A stretch of DNA of 64,000 bases, from contig NZ_STGD01000012.1 of assembly GCF_005222755.1 (NCBI RefSeq), forward strand, positions 124,001-188,000, given 5' to 3'. Below, one piece after another: positions 1 to 8,135 of the stretch. Both the position numbers and the translations under genes were made by a program. Each line of letters opens with the position of its first letter. Within the stretch, counting starts at the first letter, position 1. Below the pieces are notes generated by a model. It worked only from the letters and a program-made list of their open reading frames with translations, did not search any database and was not told where the DNA came from. This stretch comes from Roseomonas sp. HF4 (GTDB lineage Bacteria > Pseudomonadota > Alphaproteobacteria > Acetobacterales > Acetobacteraceae).

Positions 1-819
1 GTGCATGACGATCGCATCGGGGGCCGCGCGCTTCAGCAGCGCCGCGTTGAGCTGGTAGGGCGCCAGCAGGTTGTGCCGGCTGACCGTCGCCGCGTCCGGC
101 GTCTCGTCGGACATCGAGACCCAGGTGTCGGTGACGACGCAGCGCGCATCGGCCACTGCCGCGATCGGGTCGTTGGTGAGCTCGATCCGCGCCCCTTCGC
201 GGCGCGCCCAGGCGATCAGCTCGGCCGGCGGCGCGAGTTCGGGCGGCGTCGCGATGCGCAGCGTGAAGCCGAAGCGTGCCGCCGCCTGGATGAAGGACTG
301 CGCGACGTTGTTGCCATCCCCGGTCCAGGCCACGACCTGGCCGGCGATCGGGCCGCGATGTTCCTCGAAGGTCATCACGTCGGCCATGATCTGGCAGGGG
401 TGGGACACGTCGGTCAGGCCGTTGATGACCGGCACCGTGGCGTGTTCGGCGAGTTCGCGGATCTTCTGCACGTTGTCGGTGCGCAGCATGATGGCGTCCA
501 CGTAGCGCGACAGCACGCGCGCCGTGTCGGCCGGCGTCTCGCCGCGGCCGAGCTGCATGTCCTTCGACGACAGCACGACCACGTCGCCGCCAAGCTGGCG
601 GATGCCGACCTCGAAGGACACGCGCGTGCGCGTGGACGGCTTCTCGAAGATCAGCGCGACTGTCTTGCCGGCAAGCGGGCGGCCGGACAGCTCGCCGCGC
701 TTGGCCCGGGCGCCGAGGTCGAGCATGCGCCGCAGCGCGCCCGCGTCGATATCCATGATCTCAAGGAAGTGGCGGGGGGCTTCGGGCCCCCCGCCGACAG
801 GCTTGAGCACCGCGCTCAC
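1..819 (-). CDS. argF: Ornithine carbamoyltransferase, 3' end outside the window
   Basis: Catalyses carbamoyl phosphate + ornithine to citrulline in arginine synthesis. Reading from a GTG at 819 gives 273 residues without a stop up to the window edge. The carbamoyl-phosphate site STRTR is at residues 62-66, HPCQ begins at H140, and DGNN is near 168-171. The reading ends at AIVMH, so the cut falls in the conserved HCLP ornithine-site motif and roughly 30 residues lie outside. The GTG overlaps the argD stop (GTGA), so the two genes are translationally coupled in one arginine operon. The family assignment is secure; the exact start is inferred from the overlap. Confidence 0.95.
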   Translation of the reverse strand, partial: MSAVLKPVGGGPEAPRHFLEIMDIDAGALRRMLDLGARAKRGELSGRPLAGKTVALIFEKPSTRTRVSFEVGIRQLGGDVVVLSSKDMQLGRGETPADTARVLSRYVDAIMLRTDNVQKIRELAEHATVPVINGLTDVSHPCQIMADVMTFEEHRGPIAGQVVAWTGDGNNVAQSFIQAAARFGFTLRIATPPELAPPAELIAWARREGARIELTNDPIAAVADARCVVTDTWVSMSDETPDAATVSRHNLLAPYQLNAALLKRAAPDAIVMH

Positions 820-2018
820 TGCGCCGCCGCCTGGGCGGCTCCGGGCGTCAGGCGGCGGCAGGCGCGGTCGAGCAGGTCGACCGCCTCGTCCGCCTCGGCC
901 TCGGTGATGATGAGCGGCGGCGCGACGCGCAGCACGTTCATCCCCGCCGCCACCGTCAGCAGGCCTTCCTGCACCGCGGCGGCCTGCATGTCGCCGTTGG
1001 AGACCTCGGGCTTCAGTTGCAGGCCGAGCAGCAGGCCGGCGCCGCGCACGCCCTCGACGACCGAGGGGTGACGATCCGCCAGGCCGAGCATGCCGCGCCA
1101 GAGATGCCGCGCGACGCGGTCGACGCCGTCCAGGAACCCCGGCGCCATCACCACGTCCATGACGGCGAGGCCGGCCGCGCAGGCCAGCGGATTGCCGCCA
1201 TAGGTCGTGCCGTGGGTGCCGGGCTTGAGGTGCTTCGCCACCTTCTCCTTCGCCAGGATCGCGCCGAGCGGGAAGCCGCCGCCGATGCCCTTGGCGCTCG
1301 ACATGACGTCGGGCTCGATCCCCGCCCACTGGTGCGCCCAGAGCTTGCCGGAACGCCCCATGCCGGTCTGCACCTCATCGAGCGCCAGCAGCAGGCCGTA
1401 TTCGTCGCAGACCTGTCGCAGTTCGCGCAGGAAGCGCAGCGGCGCGGGACGCACGCCGCCCTCGCCCTGGATCGGCTCGATCATGATGCCCGCGGTCTGC
1501 GGCGTGATGGCCGCGCGGACCGCGTTCATGTTGTCGAAGGGCACATGGGTAAAGCCCTCGACCACCGGGCCGAAGCCGGCCAGGTACTTCTCGTTGCCCG
1601 TGGCCGCCAGCATGGCCAGGGTGCGGCCGTGGAAGGCGCCGTCGAAGCAGATCATCCCGAAGCGCTCGGGGTGGCCGTTCTCGGCATGGTACTTCCGCAC
1701 CGCCTTCACCATGCCCTCGTTCGCCTCGGCGCCCGAATTGCAGAAGAAGACGCTGTCCGCGAAGGACGCCGCCACGTGGCGCGCGGCCAGTTCCTCGGCC
1801 TGCGGCACGCGATAGAGGTTCGAGACGTGCATGACGCGCGCCGCCTGCTCGGCGATGGCGCGCGTCAGGTGCGGGTGGCCGTGGCCGAGCGAGGAGGTCG
1901 CGATGCCCGCGCCGAAATCCAGGAATCGTCGCCCGTCCACCGTCCACAGGCGCGCCCCTTCGCCCTTCTCGAAGGCGAGGTCGGCACGGTTGTAGGTCGG
2001 CATCAGGGCGGGAATCAC
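816..2018 (-). CDS. argD: Acetylornithine/succinyldiaminopimelate aminotransferase
   Basis: PLP-dependent class-III aminotransferase making N-acetylornithine from N-acetylglutamate semialdehyde, and possibly acting in lysine synthesis too. The PLP lysine is K243 in SSAKGIGGG, preceded by the cofactor-binding aspartate in LALDEVQTG. About 400 residues is normal for the family. The GTG at 2018 was chosen because a GGAGA sequence lies about 9 bases upstream; an in-frame ATG at 2003 has no ribosome binding site, and a longer reading to 2054 adds an unlikely arginine-rich leader. It is the upstream gene of the argD-argF pair. Confidence 0.94.
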   Translation of the reverse strand: MIPALMPTYNRADLAFEKGEGARLWTVDGRRFLDFGAGIATSSLGHGHPHLTRAIAEQAARVMHVSNLYRVPQAEELAARHVAASFADSVFFCNSGAEANEGMVKAVRKYHAENGHPERFGMICFDGAFHGRTLAMLAATGNEKYLAGFGPVVEGFTHVPFDNMNAVRAAITPQTAGIMIEPIQGEGGVRPAPLRFLRELRQVCDEYGLLLALDEVQTGMGRSGKLWAHQWAGIEPDVMSSAKGIGGGFPLGAILAKEKVAKHLKPGTHGTTYGGNPLACAAGLAVMDVVMAPGFLDGVDRVARHLWRGMLGLADRHPSVVEGVRGAGLLLGLQLKPEVSNGDMQAAAVQEGLLTVAAGMNVLRVAPPLIITEAEADEAVDLLDRACRRLTPGAAQAAAQ

Positions 2019-2142
2019 GGAACACGGTCTCCGCAGCCTTCGGCACGGGCGCACGCGACAATCGCGGCGCTGGCGCGAAAGGAAGCAGACAACCTAGACC
2101 GAAGGCGCAGTCCCGCGAAAGACCGCGGGTGCGGGCCGGGCG

Positions 2143-2610
2143 TCAGGCCGGGTCGCCGGTATCCACGACGAGCCCCGCCGCCTCGATTCCCGCGATGCAG
2201 CATTCCTCGTCCTTCGGGGAGGCGTCGCCGCTGATCCCGACGGCGCCGAGCAGGACGTTGTTCGCATCGCGCACCAGCACGCCGCCCGGCACCGGCACGG
2301 CGCGCCCGCCCGTCAGGTCGGACAGCGCGTTGGTGAAGCCGGGCACCGCCTGCGCGCGGCGCGCCAGTTCGCGCGTGCCGAAGCCCATCGCCAGCGCGCC
2401 GAAGGCCTTGCCGGTCGCGATCTCGGGCCGGAGGATCGAGGCGCCGTCCTCGCGCTTCGCCGCCTTCAGCTGCCCGCCGGCGTCGAGCACCACGACGCAG
2501 AGCGGCAGCAGGCCGAGGGCGCGGCCCTTGGCAAGCGCGGCATCCACGATCCGCTCGGACTGCGCAAGGGTCAGGCCGTTGATCGCGGCGGGGTGGGCGG
2601 GCTGGGGCAT
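2143..2610 (-). CDS. GlcG/HbpS family (DUF336) protein
   Basis: 155 residues matching the compact GlcG/HbpS fold throughout. It starts with the typical LTLAQSERIVDAAL helix, continues with LCVVVLDAGG, and ends with a glycine-rich GGVLVRD...GAVGISGD segment. Family members bind haem or small ligands (HbpS of Streptomyces) or sit beside glycolate and other small-molecule catabolic genes without known activity. No signal peptide is visible, so it is probably cytosolic. It stands alone between argD and the Excalibur gene, so context does not suggest a substrate. Confidence 0.85.
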   Translation of the reverse strand: MPQPAHPAAINGLTLAQSERIVDAALAKGRALGLLPLCVVVLDAGGQLKAAKREDGASILRPEIATGKAFGALAMGFGTRELARRAQAVPGFTNALSDLTGGRAVPVPGGVLVRDANNVLLGAVGISGDASPKDEECCIAGIEAAGLVVDTGDPA

Positions 2611-2647
2611 CGTCGGTCCTCCGTGGGCGTCGCGCGGCGATAGGCGC

Positions 2648-2914
2648 TCAGCGTCGCCGTGTCGAGCGGCCCTGGCCGCAGAGCCGCTCGCAGGGCACGC
2701 CGTCGCTGTCGCCGTCGAGACGCCGCAATCCGCAGACCTGGAAGTGGAACATCGCCTCGGCGCAGCTCGTCATCTGCGTGCAGTATCGCTTGGTGCCGCA
2801 GGCGAAGGCGCCCTGCGGCGGCGGTTCGCGCCGCGACGTGCCCTGCGCCGCGGCGTCGCCGGCGAGTGCCGCCGCCGCGATGAAGGCCAGGCCGAGCGCC
2901 GCGATCCGTCGCAT
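2648..2914 (-). CDS. Small secreted protein with Excalibur calcium-binding domain
   Basis: 88 residues: an N-terminal signal peptide (MRRIAALGLAFIAAAALA, likely cleaved after AAAQ), a short linker, then an Excalibur domain at about 38-80. The domain carries the hallmark acidic loop DGDSDGVPCE (67-76) and six cysteines (39, 45, 51, 61, 75, 79) that could form three disulfides. The ATG at 2914 puts the signal peptide exactly at the N terminus; a longer in-frame reading upstream is arginine-rich shadow. It probably acts in the periplasm or outside the cell. Its function is unknown, and the calcium binding is inferred from the loop. Confidence 0.85.
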   Translation of the reverse strand: MRRIAALGLAFIAAAALAGDAAAQGTSRREPPPQGAFACGTKRYCTQMTSCAEAMFHFQVCGLRRLDGDSDGVPCERLCGQGRSTRRR

Positions 2915-3069
2915 GGTGAGGACGCTACGCCACGCGCGCGGTGGGGCGCGACCGTTTCGCCGGCCGGCGCTTCGCCCGCGAGGCCTGACGGTTCCGCCAT
3001 GCTGCCCATCGGGCGGCTTCGTGACGCTGCGGTGTTGGGTGGCTTCGCCGCCCGTGCGACAACGGCGCC

Positions 3070-3681
3070 GTGCAACCGACCGACACCCCACGCCGCAGGG
3101 CGCCGCGCCCGGCCGGGCCGGCGCCGAGCGCGGCACGGCTGCGCGAAGCCGCGCTCGCCCACCTCGCCCGCTTCGCCGCGACCGAGGCCGGGCTCTGCCA
3201 CGTCCTGCAGCGCCGCGTCGACCGCTGGGCCCGCGCCGCCGAGGCCGAGGGCCAGCCGCGCGAGGCGACCGCCGCCGCCGCCGCCCGCGCCCGCGCGCTC
3301 GCCGCCGAGGTCGCCGCCGCCATGGTCGAGGCCGGCGCGGTCGACGACGCCGCCTTCGCCGAGAGCCGCGCGCGCCGCCTCGCACGCGCCGGGCGGTCGC
3401 GGCGCGCGATCTCGGCGCACCTCTCGGCCAAGGGTGTCGCCGCCGAGGTCACCGCCGCCGCCCTGCCGGACGGCGAGGACGCGGAACTGTCCGCCGCCCT
3501 CGCCTATTGCCGCCGTCGTCGCATCGGCCCCTTCGCCCGTGCGCCCGAGGACGCGGATGCGCGCCGCAAGGCGCTGGCCGCGCTGGCTCGCGGCGGCTTC
3601 CCGCAGGGCCTCGCGCGCCGGGCGCTGGCGATGCCGCCGGCCGAGGCCGAGGACCGTCTGCTCGCGGCGCGGCGCCCATGA
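3070..3681 (+). CDS. recX: Regulatory protein RecX
   Basis: 203 residues with the all-helical three-repeat RecX architecture, including AGAVDDAAFAESRARRLARAG, which matches the family core DD..FA......R...G. RecX binds RecA filaments and limits recombinase activity. It is not beside recA, as is common in alphaproteobacteria. The stop overlaps the azlC start (ATGA), so it heads a three-gene coupled unit. Low sequence conservation is normal in RecX, so the call rests on the helix pattern and the DD..FA motif. Confidence 0.82.
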   Translation: MQPTDTPRRRAPRPAGPAPSAARLREAALAHLARFAATEAGLCHVLQRRVDRWARAAEAEGQPREATAAAAARARALAAEVAAAMVEAGAVDDAAFAESRARRLARAGRSRRAISAHLSAKGVAAEVTAAALPDGEDAELSAALAYCRRRRIGPFARAPEDADARRKALAALARGGFPQGLARRALAMPPAEAEDRLLAARRP

Positions 3682-4385
3682 GCGGCACCGGCATCGCCTT
3701 CACGCGCGCCGGCGTGCTGCGGGGCGCGCGCGCCGCCGCGCCGCTCGTGATCGGCACCTTCCCCTTCGGCCTGGTGGTCGGCGTGATCTCCGACGCCAAG
3801 GGGCTGTCGCTGCTCGAGACCTGGGTGATGTCGGGCCTGGTCTTCGCCGGATCGTCGCAGTTGCTGGCGCTGGAGCTCTGGACCGAGCCGGCGCCGATCG
3901 CAGCGGCGACGCTCGCGGCCTTCGTCGTGAACATCCGAATGGCGCCGATGGGTGCCGCGCTGGCGCCTTGGTTCGACCGGCTGCGCGGCATCCGGCTCTG
4001 GGGGACGCTCGCGACGCTGGTCGACCATTCCTACGCCATGTCGGCGGCCGAGATGCGGCGCGGCGGGCGCGACGCTGGCTACCTGCTGGGCGTCGGGCTG
4101 GCGCTCTGGTGCTTCTGGATGCTGGCGGTGGGTATCGGCCACGTGTTCGGCTCGGCGGTCAGGCTGCCGCCGGGACACCCGGTCTTCTTCGCGGCCATCG
4201 CGACCTTCTGCGCCATCCTGGTGCCGGTCTGGCAGGGGGTGCGGCGGGACCTGCTGCCCTGGACGCTGGCCGCCGCCGTCGCGCTGGCCGCGTGGGGCGC
4301 GGGGCTCGGCGCGCCCTGGCCGCTGCTGGCGGGCGCGCTGTCCGGCGCCGCGCTCGGCGCCTGGCTGGAGTTGCGGCGGGCATGA
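3678..4385 (+). CDS. azlC: AzlC family branched-chain amino acid exporter, large subunit
   Basis: 235 residues with the AzlC pattern: an N-terminal GARAAAPLVIGTFPFGLVVG helix, the FAGSSQLLAL motif near residue 55, NIRMAPMGAAL, and several hydrophobic helices. AzlC and AzlD form a two-subunit inner-membrane exporter of branched-chain amino acids and analogues. The start ATG overlaps the recX stop, and its own stop overlaps the azlD start (ATGA), so the subunits should be made together. Confidence 0.92.
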   Translation: MSGTGIAFTRAGVLRGARAAAPLVIGTFPFGLVVGVISDAKGLSLLETWVMSGLVFAGSSQLLALELWTEPAPIAAATLAAFVVNIRMAPMGAALAPWFDRLRGIRLWGTLATLVDHSYAMSAAEMRRGGRDAGYLLGVGLALWCFWMLAVGIGHVFGSAVRLPPGHPVFFAAIATFCAILVPVWQGVRRDLLPWTLAAAVALAAWGAGLGAPWPLLAGALSGAALGAWLELRRA

Positions 4386-4684
4386 CGCTTCGCCTCGACG
4401 TGCTGCTCGCCATCCTCGGCATGGCGCTCGCGACCTACCTCTGCCGCGCGGCGGGCTATGCGCTGTTCCGCGCGCTGCGCCCACCGCGCTACGTGGAGGT
4501 GACGCTGCAGCACCTGCCCGGGCCGATCTTCATGGCCTATGTGGCGCCGGCGCTCGCCATGCAGGGGGCGAAGGGCTTCGTCGCGGCGGCGCTTGTGGTG
4601 GCGGTGCAGGCGGCGACGCGCAACCTGGCCGCGGCGATCGGCGCCGGCGTGGGGGCGATGTGGGTCCTCGGGCTGGTGGCCTGA
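4382..4684 (+). CDS. azlD: AzlD family branched-chain amino acid exporter, small subunit
   Basis: 100 residues with about four membrane helices, including LAILGMALATYLCRAAGYAL and the conserved PGPIFMAYVAPAL stretch. It is the small partner of AzlC. The start lies inside the azlC stop (ATGA). The gene ends just before a hairpin repeat that separates it from the convergent CoA-transferase. Confidence 0.92.
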   Translation: MTLRLDVLLAILGMALATYLCRAAGYALFRALRPPRYVEVTLQHLPGPIFMAYVAPALAMQGAKGFVAAALVVAVQAATRNLAAAIGAGVGAMWVLGLVA

Positions 4685-4764
4685 ACGCGACGCCCTCCGA
4701 ACCATCTTGGCCGACAGGGGTCCGGCCACCGACAATCGACGCAGGAGCGCGAGACGGAAACTCC

Positions 4765-4859
4765 CCGCACTTCCTCGGCACCTGGCGCCGGGTCTGGGAG
4801 GCCGGGCGCCAGGTGCCAAAGAAGGGAGGGGGATCTGGGGAGGTTCACCTCCCCCGACC
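4765..4859. repeat. Intergenic hairpin repeat, family A copy 1
   Basis: Two inverted repeats fill the gap between convergent azlD and the CoA-transferase. The first pairs GGCACCTGGCGCC (4777-4789) with GGCGCCAGGTGCC (4805-4817), a perfect 13-base match. The second is GGGGAGGT/ACCTCCCC at 4837-4854. The AAGAAGGGAGGGGG string between them recurs near 22030 and 37070. The convergent position suggests a two-way transcription stop, but there is no T-run. Confidence 0.7.
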
Positions 4860-6056
4860 TCACTTGATGGCTCCCGCCGCCCGCAGCGCCGCGATCCGCG
4901 CCTCGTCGAGCCCCGCCCGCCGCAGCATCTCCTCCGTCGCCTCGCCCATCGCGGGCGCCGCGACGGCCGGCGGCAGGGCGCCGTCCACCCGCACCGGGCC
5001 GCGCAGCATGCGAACGGGCTCGCCGCCCTCGCGCCGCGCGAAATCCGCGACCGCCCCGCGTTCCGCCACGAAGGGGTTGTCCAGCGCCTCGCCCACGTCG
5101 AGCACGGGTGCCGCCGGCACCACGCCCTGCAGCATCGTCAGCCATTCCGCCGTGTCGCGGGCCGAGAAGGCCTCGTCCATCAGGGTCGTCAGTTCGTCGC
5201 GGTTCGCGAGCCGCGCCGCGAAATCCGCGAAGCGCGGGTCGGTCGCCCAGCCCGGGCGGCCGATGCGCTCGGCCAGCAGCGGCCAGAACTTCTCCTTGTT
5301 GCACATGATGAAGATCCAGCCGTCCCGCGTGCGGTAGAGCTGCGTCGGCCCAAGCGAGGGATGCGCGCCGCGCCGCTCCCGCCCCTGGACGACGCCGGCA
5401 TTCTCGCGCCAGGCGGCCAGGTAGGTGAGGTTGTGCAGCGCCGTGTCGAACAGGCTCACGTCCATGTCGGCGCCACGCCCGGTCGCGCGCGCGCCCAGCA
5501 CGCCCGAGACCAGCGCGAAGGCCGCCATCAGCCCGGTCATCATGTCCACCACTGACAGGCCGAAGCGCGTCGGCGGCCCGTCCGGCTCCCCGGTCACCGC
5601 GAGGTAGCCGGCCTCCGCCTGCATCAGGTAGTCGTAGCCCGGCCAGGCGCGGCGCGATCCTTCCCGCCCATAGGCCGACAGATGCGCGCAGACGATCGCC
5701 GGGTTCACGTCGGCCAGCGCATTGTAGGTCACGCCGAGCCGCTCCGCCTGGTCGCCGCGCAGGTTGTCGAGCACCGCATCCGCGCCGCGCGCCAGTTCGC
5801 GGAAGGTGGCGAGCCCGTCCGGGTGCTTGAGGTCCAGCGCGACGCTGCGCTTGTTGCGGTTGAAGGCGTGGAAGAAATGGGAATCGCCGGGCGCGAAGAA
5901 ATGCGGCCCGACATGGCGGCCGACATCGCCGCCGTCGCGCGGGTTCTCGATCTTCACGATCTCGGCGCCGAGGTCGGCGAGCAGCATCGAGCCGAAGGGC
6001 CCGGCGCCGTACTGCTCGACGGCCAGCACCGTCACGCCTGCGAGCGGCCCGGCCAT
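4860..6056 (-). CDS. CaiB/BaiF-type (family III) CoA-transferase
   Basis: 398 residues, a typical length for family III. It opens with PLAGVTVLAVEQYGAGPFG, then has LADLGAEIVKIENP and the NRNKRSVALDLK segment characteristic of the family. The aspartate in LSVVDMMTG, near residue 175, fits the catalytic Asp position. These enzymes move CoA between carboxylic acids in catabolic pathways; the substrate cannot be read. It stands alone, downstream of the SYLF gene on the same strand. A second, only distantly similar family member lies at 56080-57195. Confidence 0.92.
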   Translation of the reverse strand: MAGPLAGVTVLAVEQYGAGPFGSMLLADLGAEIVKIENPRDGGDVGRHVGPHFFAPGDSHFFHAFNRNKRSVALDLKHPDGLATFRELARGADAVLDNLRGDQAERLGVTYNALADVNPAIVCAHLSAYGREGSRRAWPGYDYLMQAEAGYLAVTGEPDGPPTRFGLSVVDMMTGLMAAFALVSGVLGARATGRGADMDVSLFDTALHNLTYLAAWRENAGVVQGRERRGAHPSLGPTQLYRTRDGWIFIMCNKEKFWPLLAERIGRPGWATDPRFADFAARLANRDELTTLMDEAFSARDTAEWLTMLQGVVPAAPVLDVGEALDNPFVAERGAVADFARREGGEPVRMLRGPVRVDGALPPAVAAPAMGEATEEMLRRAGLDEARIAALRAAGAIK

Positions 6057-6160
6057 CTCAGCGGGGCCCGGCGCTCATGCGACCCGGCGTGCAGCCCACC
6101 ATGGCGTTCCGTTCCCTCGCGTTGCGCGGGGCGGATGATGCGGGGCGGCTTCGCCGGGCG

Positions 6161-6982
6161 TCAATTCCGCGGCGGCGCGGGCAGGCTCTCGCGCCCGACG
6201 GCGCCCGTGGTCGGCCCCGGCCCCGGCGTGATGACCGCCTGCGGCGCGGCCGGGCCGGCCGGCGGGGCCGAGCCCTGCTGCGCCGGCCGCGCCGCGGTGG
6301 CGGGGCCCGAGGCCTGCATCAGCGCCGCGCGCAGCGGGTCCGATCCCGGATTGTGGGCTTCCATCCCGACCACGACCTGGCGCGGCGAGACGTCGCGGCC
6401 GAAATAGGCGCGCATGCTCTGGCTGCGCACCGAGAGCAGGCTGCCGTCGAGCGAGACGCCCGCGAACAGCCCCCGCGCGCGCGCGATGGTCACGATGTCG
6501 GCGCCCACCGCCGCCGTGGTGGACCCCGAGATGCCGCGGCCGAGCGTGCCGAGTGCCACGCCCGCATCGGCGCCGAACTTGAACTGGCTGTCGAGCACCG
6601 CGTTCAGCGCGCGGTCGTTCATGATCAGCATGACCACCTGCGCGTCCTGCACGCCGGCCTGGAAGCCGATCGAGCCGCCACCCATGGTCATGAAGGCGGG
6701 CGAGGACCATGACCCGCCGCCGTCGCGCGCCGAGAGCACGCAGTCGCCCCCCTGGCCGCCGATGACGAAGCCGGCGCGGAAGATGCGCGGGCAGACCATG
6801 ACGGCGCGCGCGTCCCGCAGCAGGGACCGCGCGTCGTCGCTCATGTCCCCGAGGTCGAGCACCTCGCGCAGCGACAGCGTGGCGCGGTCCACGAGGTTCT
6901 GTTCCTCGGCCTGTGCACGGGCCTGCTGCGGCGCAAGGGCGACGGCCAGGGCAAACAGGGCGGAAATCCCGATACGGCGCAT
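6161..6982 (-). CDS. SYLF (Ysc84-like) lipid-binding domain protein, secreted
   Basis: 273 residues. A signal peptide (MRRIGISALFALAVALA, cut near QARA-QA) precedes a SYLF domain at about 30-215, recognised from ARAVMVCPRIFRAGFVIGGQGG and MTMGGGSIGFQAGVQ. The Ala/Pro/Gly-rich tail (about 215-273) looks disordered. SYLF domains bind phosphoinositides in eukaryotes; in bacteria they are periplasmic with unclear roles. GGGAGATCC upstream of the ATG is a fair ribosome binding site, and a sigma70-type promoter is readable at 7016-7044. Confidence 0.88.
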   Translation of the reverse strand: MRRIGISALFALAVALAPQQARAQAEEQNLVDRATLSLREVLDLGDMSDDARSLLRDARAVMVCPRIFRAGFVIGGQGGDCVLSARDGGGSWSSPAFMTMGGGSIGFQAGVQDAQVVMLIMNDRALNAVLDSQFKFGADAGVALGTLGRGISGSTTAAVGADIVTIARARGLFAGVSLDGSLLSVRSQSMRAYFGRDVSPRQVVVGMEAHNPGSDPLRAALMQASGPATAARPAQQGSAPPAGPAAPQAVITPGPGPTTGAVGRESLPAPPRN

Positions 6983-7015
6983 GAAGCGGATCTCCCAAGC
7001 CTTTGTCGGAGCGCT

Positions 7016-7044
7016 ATTCTAGCCTGCCGGGCAAGGCAAGACAA
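7016..7044 (-). promoter_or_regulatory. Sigma70-type promoter for the SYLF gene
   Basis: On the minus strand TTGTCT (7044-7039) is separated by exactly 17 bases from TAGAAT (7021-7016), a good housekeeping-type pair. The predicted start of transcription near 7009 leaves a leader of about 27 bases to the ATG at 6982. Confidence 0.6.
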
Positions 7045-7088
7045 AGGTTTCGCCATGGCGAAATCGTGAGGCCGCCCCGGTGCGGGGT

Positions 7089-7727
7089 TCAGCCTTCGGC
7101 CGGCGGCGGCGTCCAGGGCTCCTCGTTCACCGCGGCGACGCGCCAGTCCGGCCCGTGCTTCTCGATGCGCGTGAGGGAAAGGTTCTTGATCGAGAAGACC
7201 AGCGCCTGGTCCGGCGCCAGCCCCATCGCATGGGCCAGCGCCGCGCGGATCGACCCGCCATGCGCCACGATCACCACGTCCTGGCCTTCCAGCAGCGTCG
7301 CCATGCGTTCCAGGACCGCCGCGACGCGCGCCTGCACCTGGCGGAAGCTCTCGCCGCCCGGTGGATGCTCCTCCCCGCCATGCGGCCAGAAGGGGTGCGC
7401 GGGCCGCGTCAGCAGCGCCGGCAGCGCCTCGTGCGGGATGCCCTGCCAGTCGCCCAGGTGTTGCTCGGCCAGGTCTGGCTCGGGTTCCAGCGCGGCTGCG
7501 GGATAGCCCGCGGCGAAGATCGCCGCGGCGGTGAAGCGCGTGCGCGAGAGGTTGGTGACGAACCAGCGCGCCGGCTGCGGCAGCCGCTGCGCGAGCCAGC
7601 GATAGGCGGCCGCCTCCTGCCGCAGCGCGAGGTCGCAGAGGGCCACGTCCATCGACCCGTAGAGCACGGCCCGGGCGGAGGGTTCCACCAGCGCGTGGCG
7701 GACCAGGAAGAAGCGTGTCGGGGTCAC
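7089..7727 (-). CDS. Histidine phosphatase superfamily protein
   Basis: 212 residues of the phosphoglycerate mutase/acid phosphatase fold. The phosphohistidine motif is FLVRHALVE near residue 10 (RHA instead of the usual RHG), and the second catalytic histidine is in VVIVAHGGSIRA near 165. Most likely a small-molecule phosphatase of the CobC/GpmB type. The GTG at 7727 places the RH motif at the usual distance from the N terminus; a longer frame reaching 7895 adds only low-complexity sequence. It is divergent from the hotdog gene at 7842. Confidence 0.88.
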   Translation of the reverse strand: MTPTRFFLVRHALVEPSARAVLYGSMDVALCDLALRQEAAAYRWLAQRLPQPARWFVTNLSRTRFTAAAIFAAGYPAAALEPEPDLAEQHLGDWQGIPHEALPALLTRPAHPFWPHGGEEHPPGGESFRQVQARVAAVLERMATLLEGQDVVIVAHGGSIRAALAHAMGLAPDQALVFSIKNLSLTRIEKHGPDWRVAAVNEEPWTPPPAEG

Positions 7728-7841
7728 GGGCCCCGTGTAGCAGGGCGACGCGCCGGCAGGAATGCGGGGGCGCGCGGTTTCCCGGGTCGCGCGATCTGCT
7801 CTATTGCGGCAGCCTTGTCTTCTACCGGTCCGCCCCGCCGC

Positions 7842-8135
7842 ATGACCCGCTTCGCCTTCGTCGTTCCAGCCGGGCATCCGGCGATTCCCGGCCATTTCCC
7901 CGGCCGCCCGGTCGTGCCGGGCGTGGTGCTGCTCGACGAAGTGGCGCGGGCGGCGCGCGGCGCGCTGGCGCTCGGCCCCCTCAGCGCCGTGTCGCGCGTG
8001 AAATTCGCCGCCCCCGTGTCGCCGGGGCAGGAGGTCGCCGTCGAGATCGAGCCCCGCGCGCCGGGGCGGATCGGCTTCGTCTGCCGCGTCGGCGCGGAGG
8101 TGGTCGCCGCGGGCGAGATGGTCTTCGCGCCGTGA
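7842..8135 (+). CDS. FabZ/ApeI-like hotdog dehydratase, short form
   Basis: 97 residues forming one hotdog domain. The FabZ-type active-site signature is HFPGRPVVPGVVLLDEV with catalytic H18. At 97 residues it is much shorter than FabZ (about 150) and closer to the short 3-hydroxyacyl-thioester dehydratases (ApeI type) of aryl-polyene loci. Its stop overlaps the start of the acyltransferase gene (GTGA). That pairing supports a role in making or attaching a polyene or fatty acyl chain. The enzyme class is visible; membership of the pathway is inference. Confidence 0.75.
   Translation: MTRFAFVVPAGHPAIPGHFPGRPVVPGVVLLDEVARAARGALALGPLSAVSRVKFAAPVSPGQEVAVEIEPRAPGRIGFVCRVGAEVVAAGEMVFAP

Noticed and set aside
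1-1071. Plus-strand frame over argF and argD
   Set aside because: The minus strand carries the STRTR, HPCQ and PLP-lysine motifs; the plus-strand product is composition noise.
2641-3385. Long arginine-rich extension of the Excalibur gene
   Set aside because: The signal peptide begins exactly at the ATG at 2914; upstream residues are repeats of Arg/Gly typical of non-coding frames and overlap recX.
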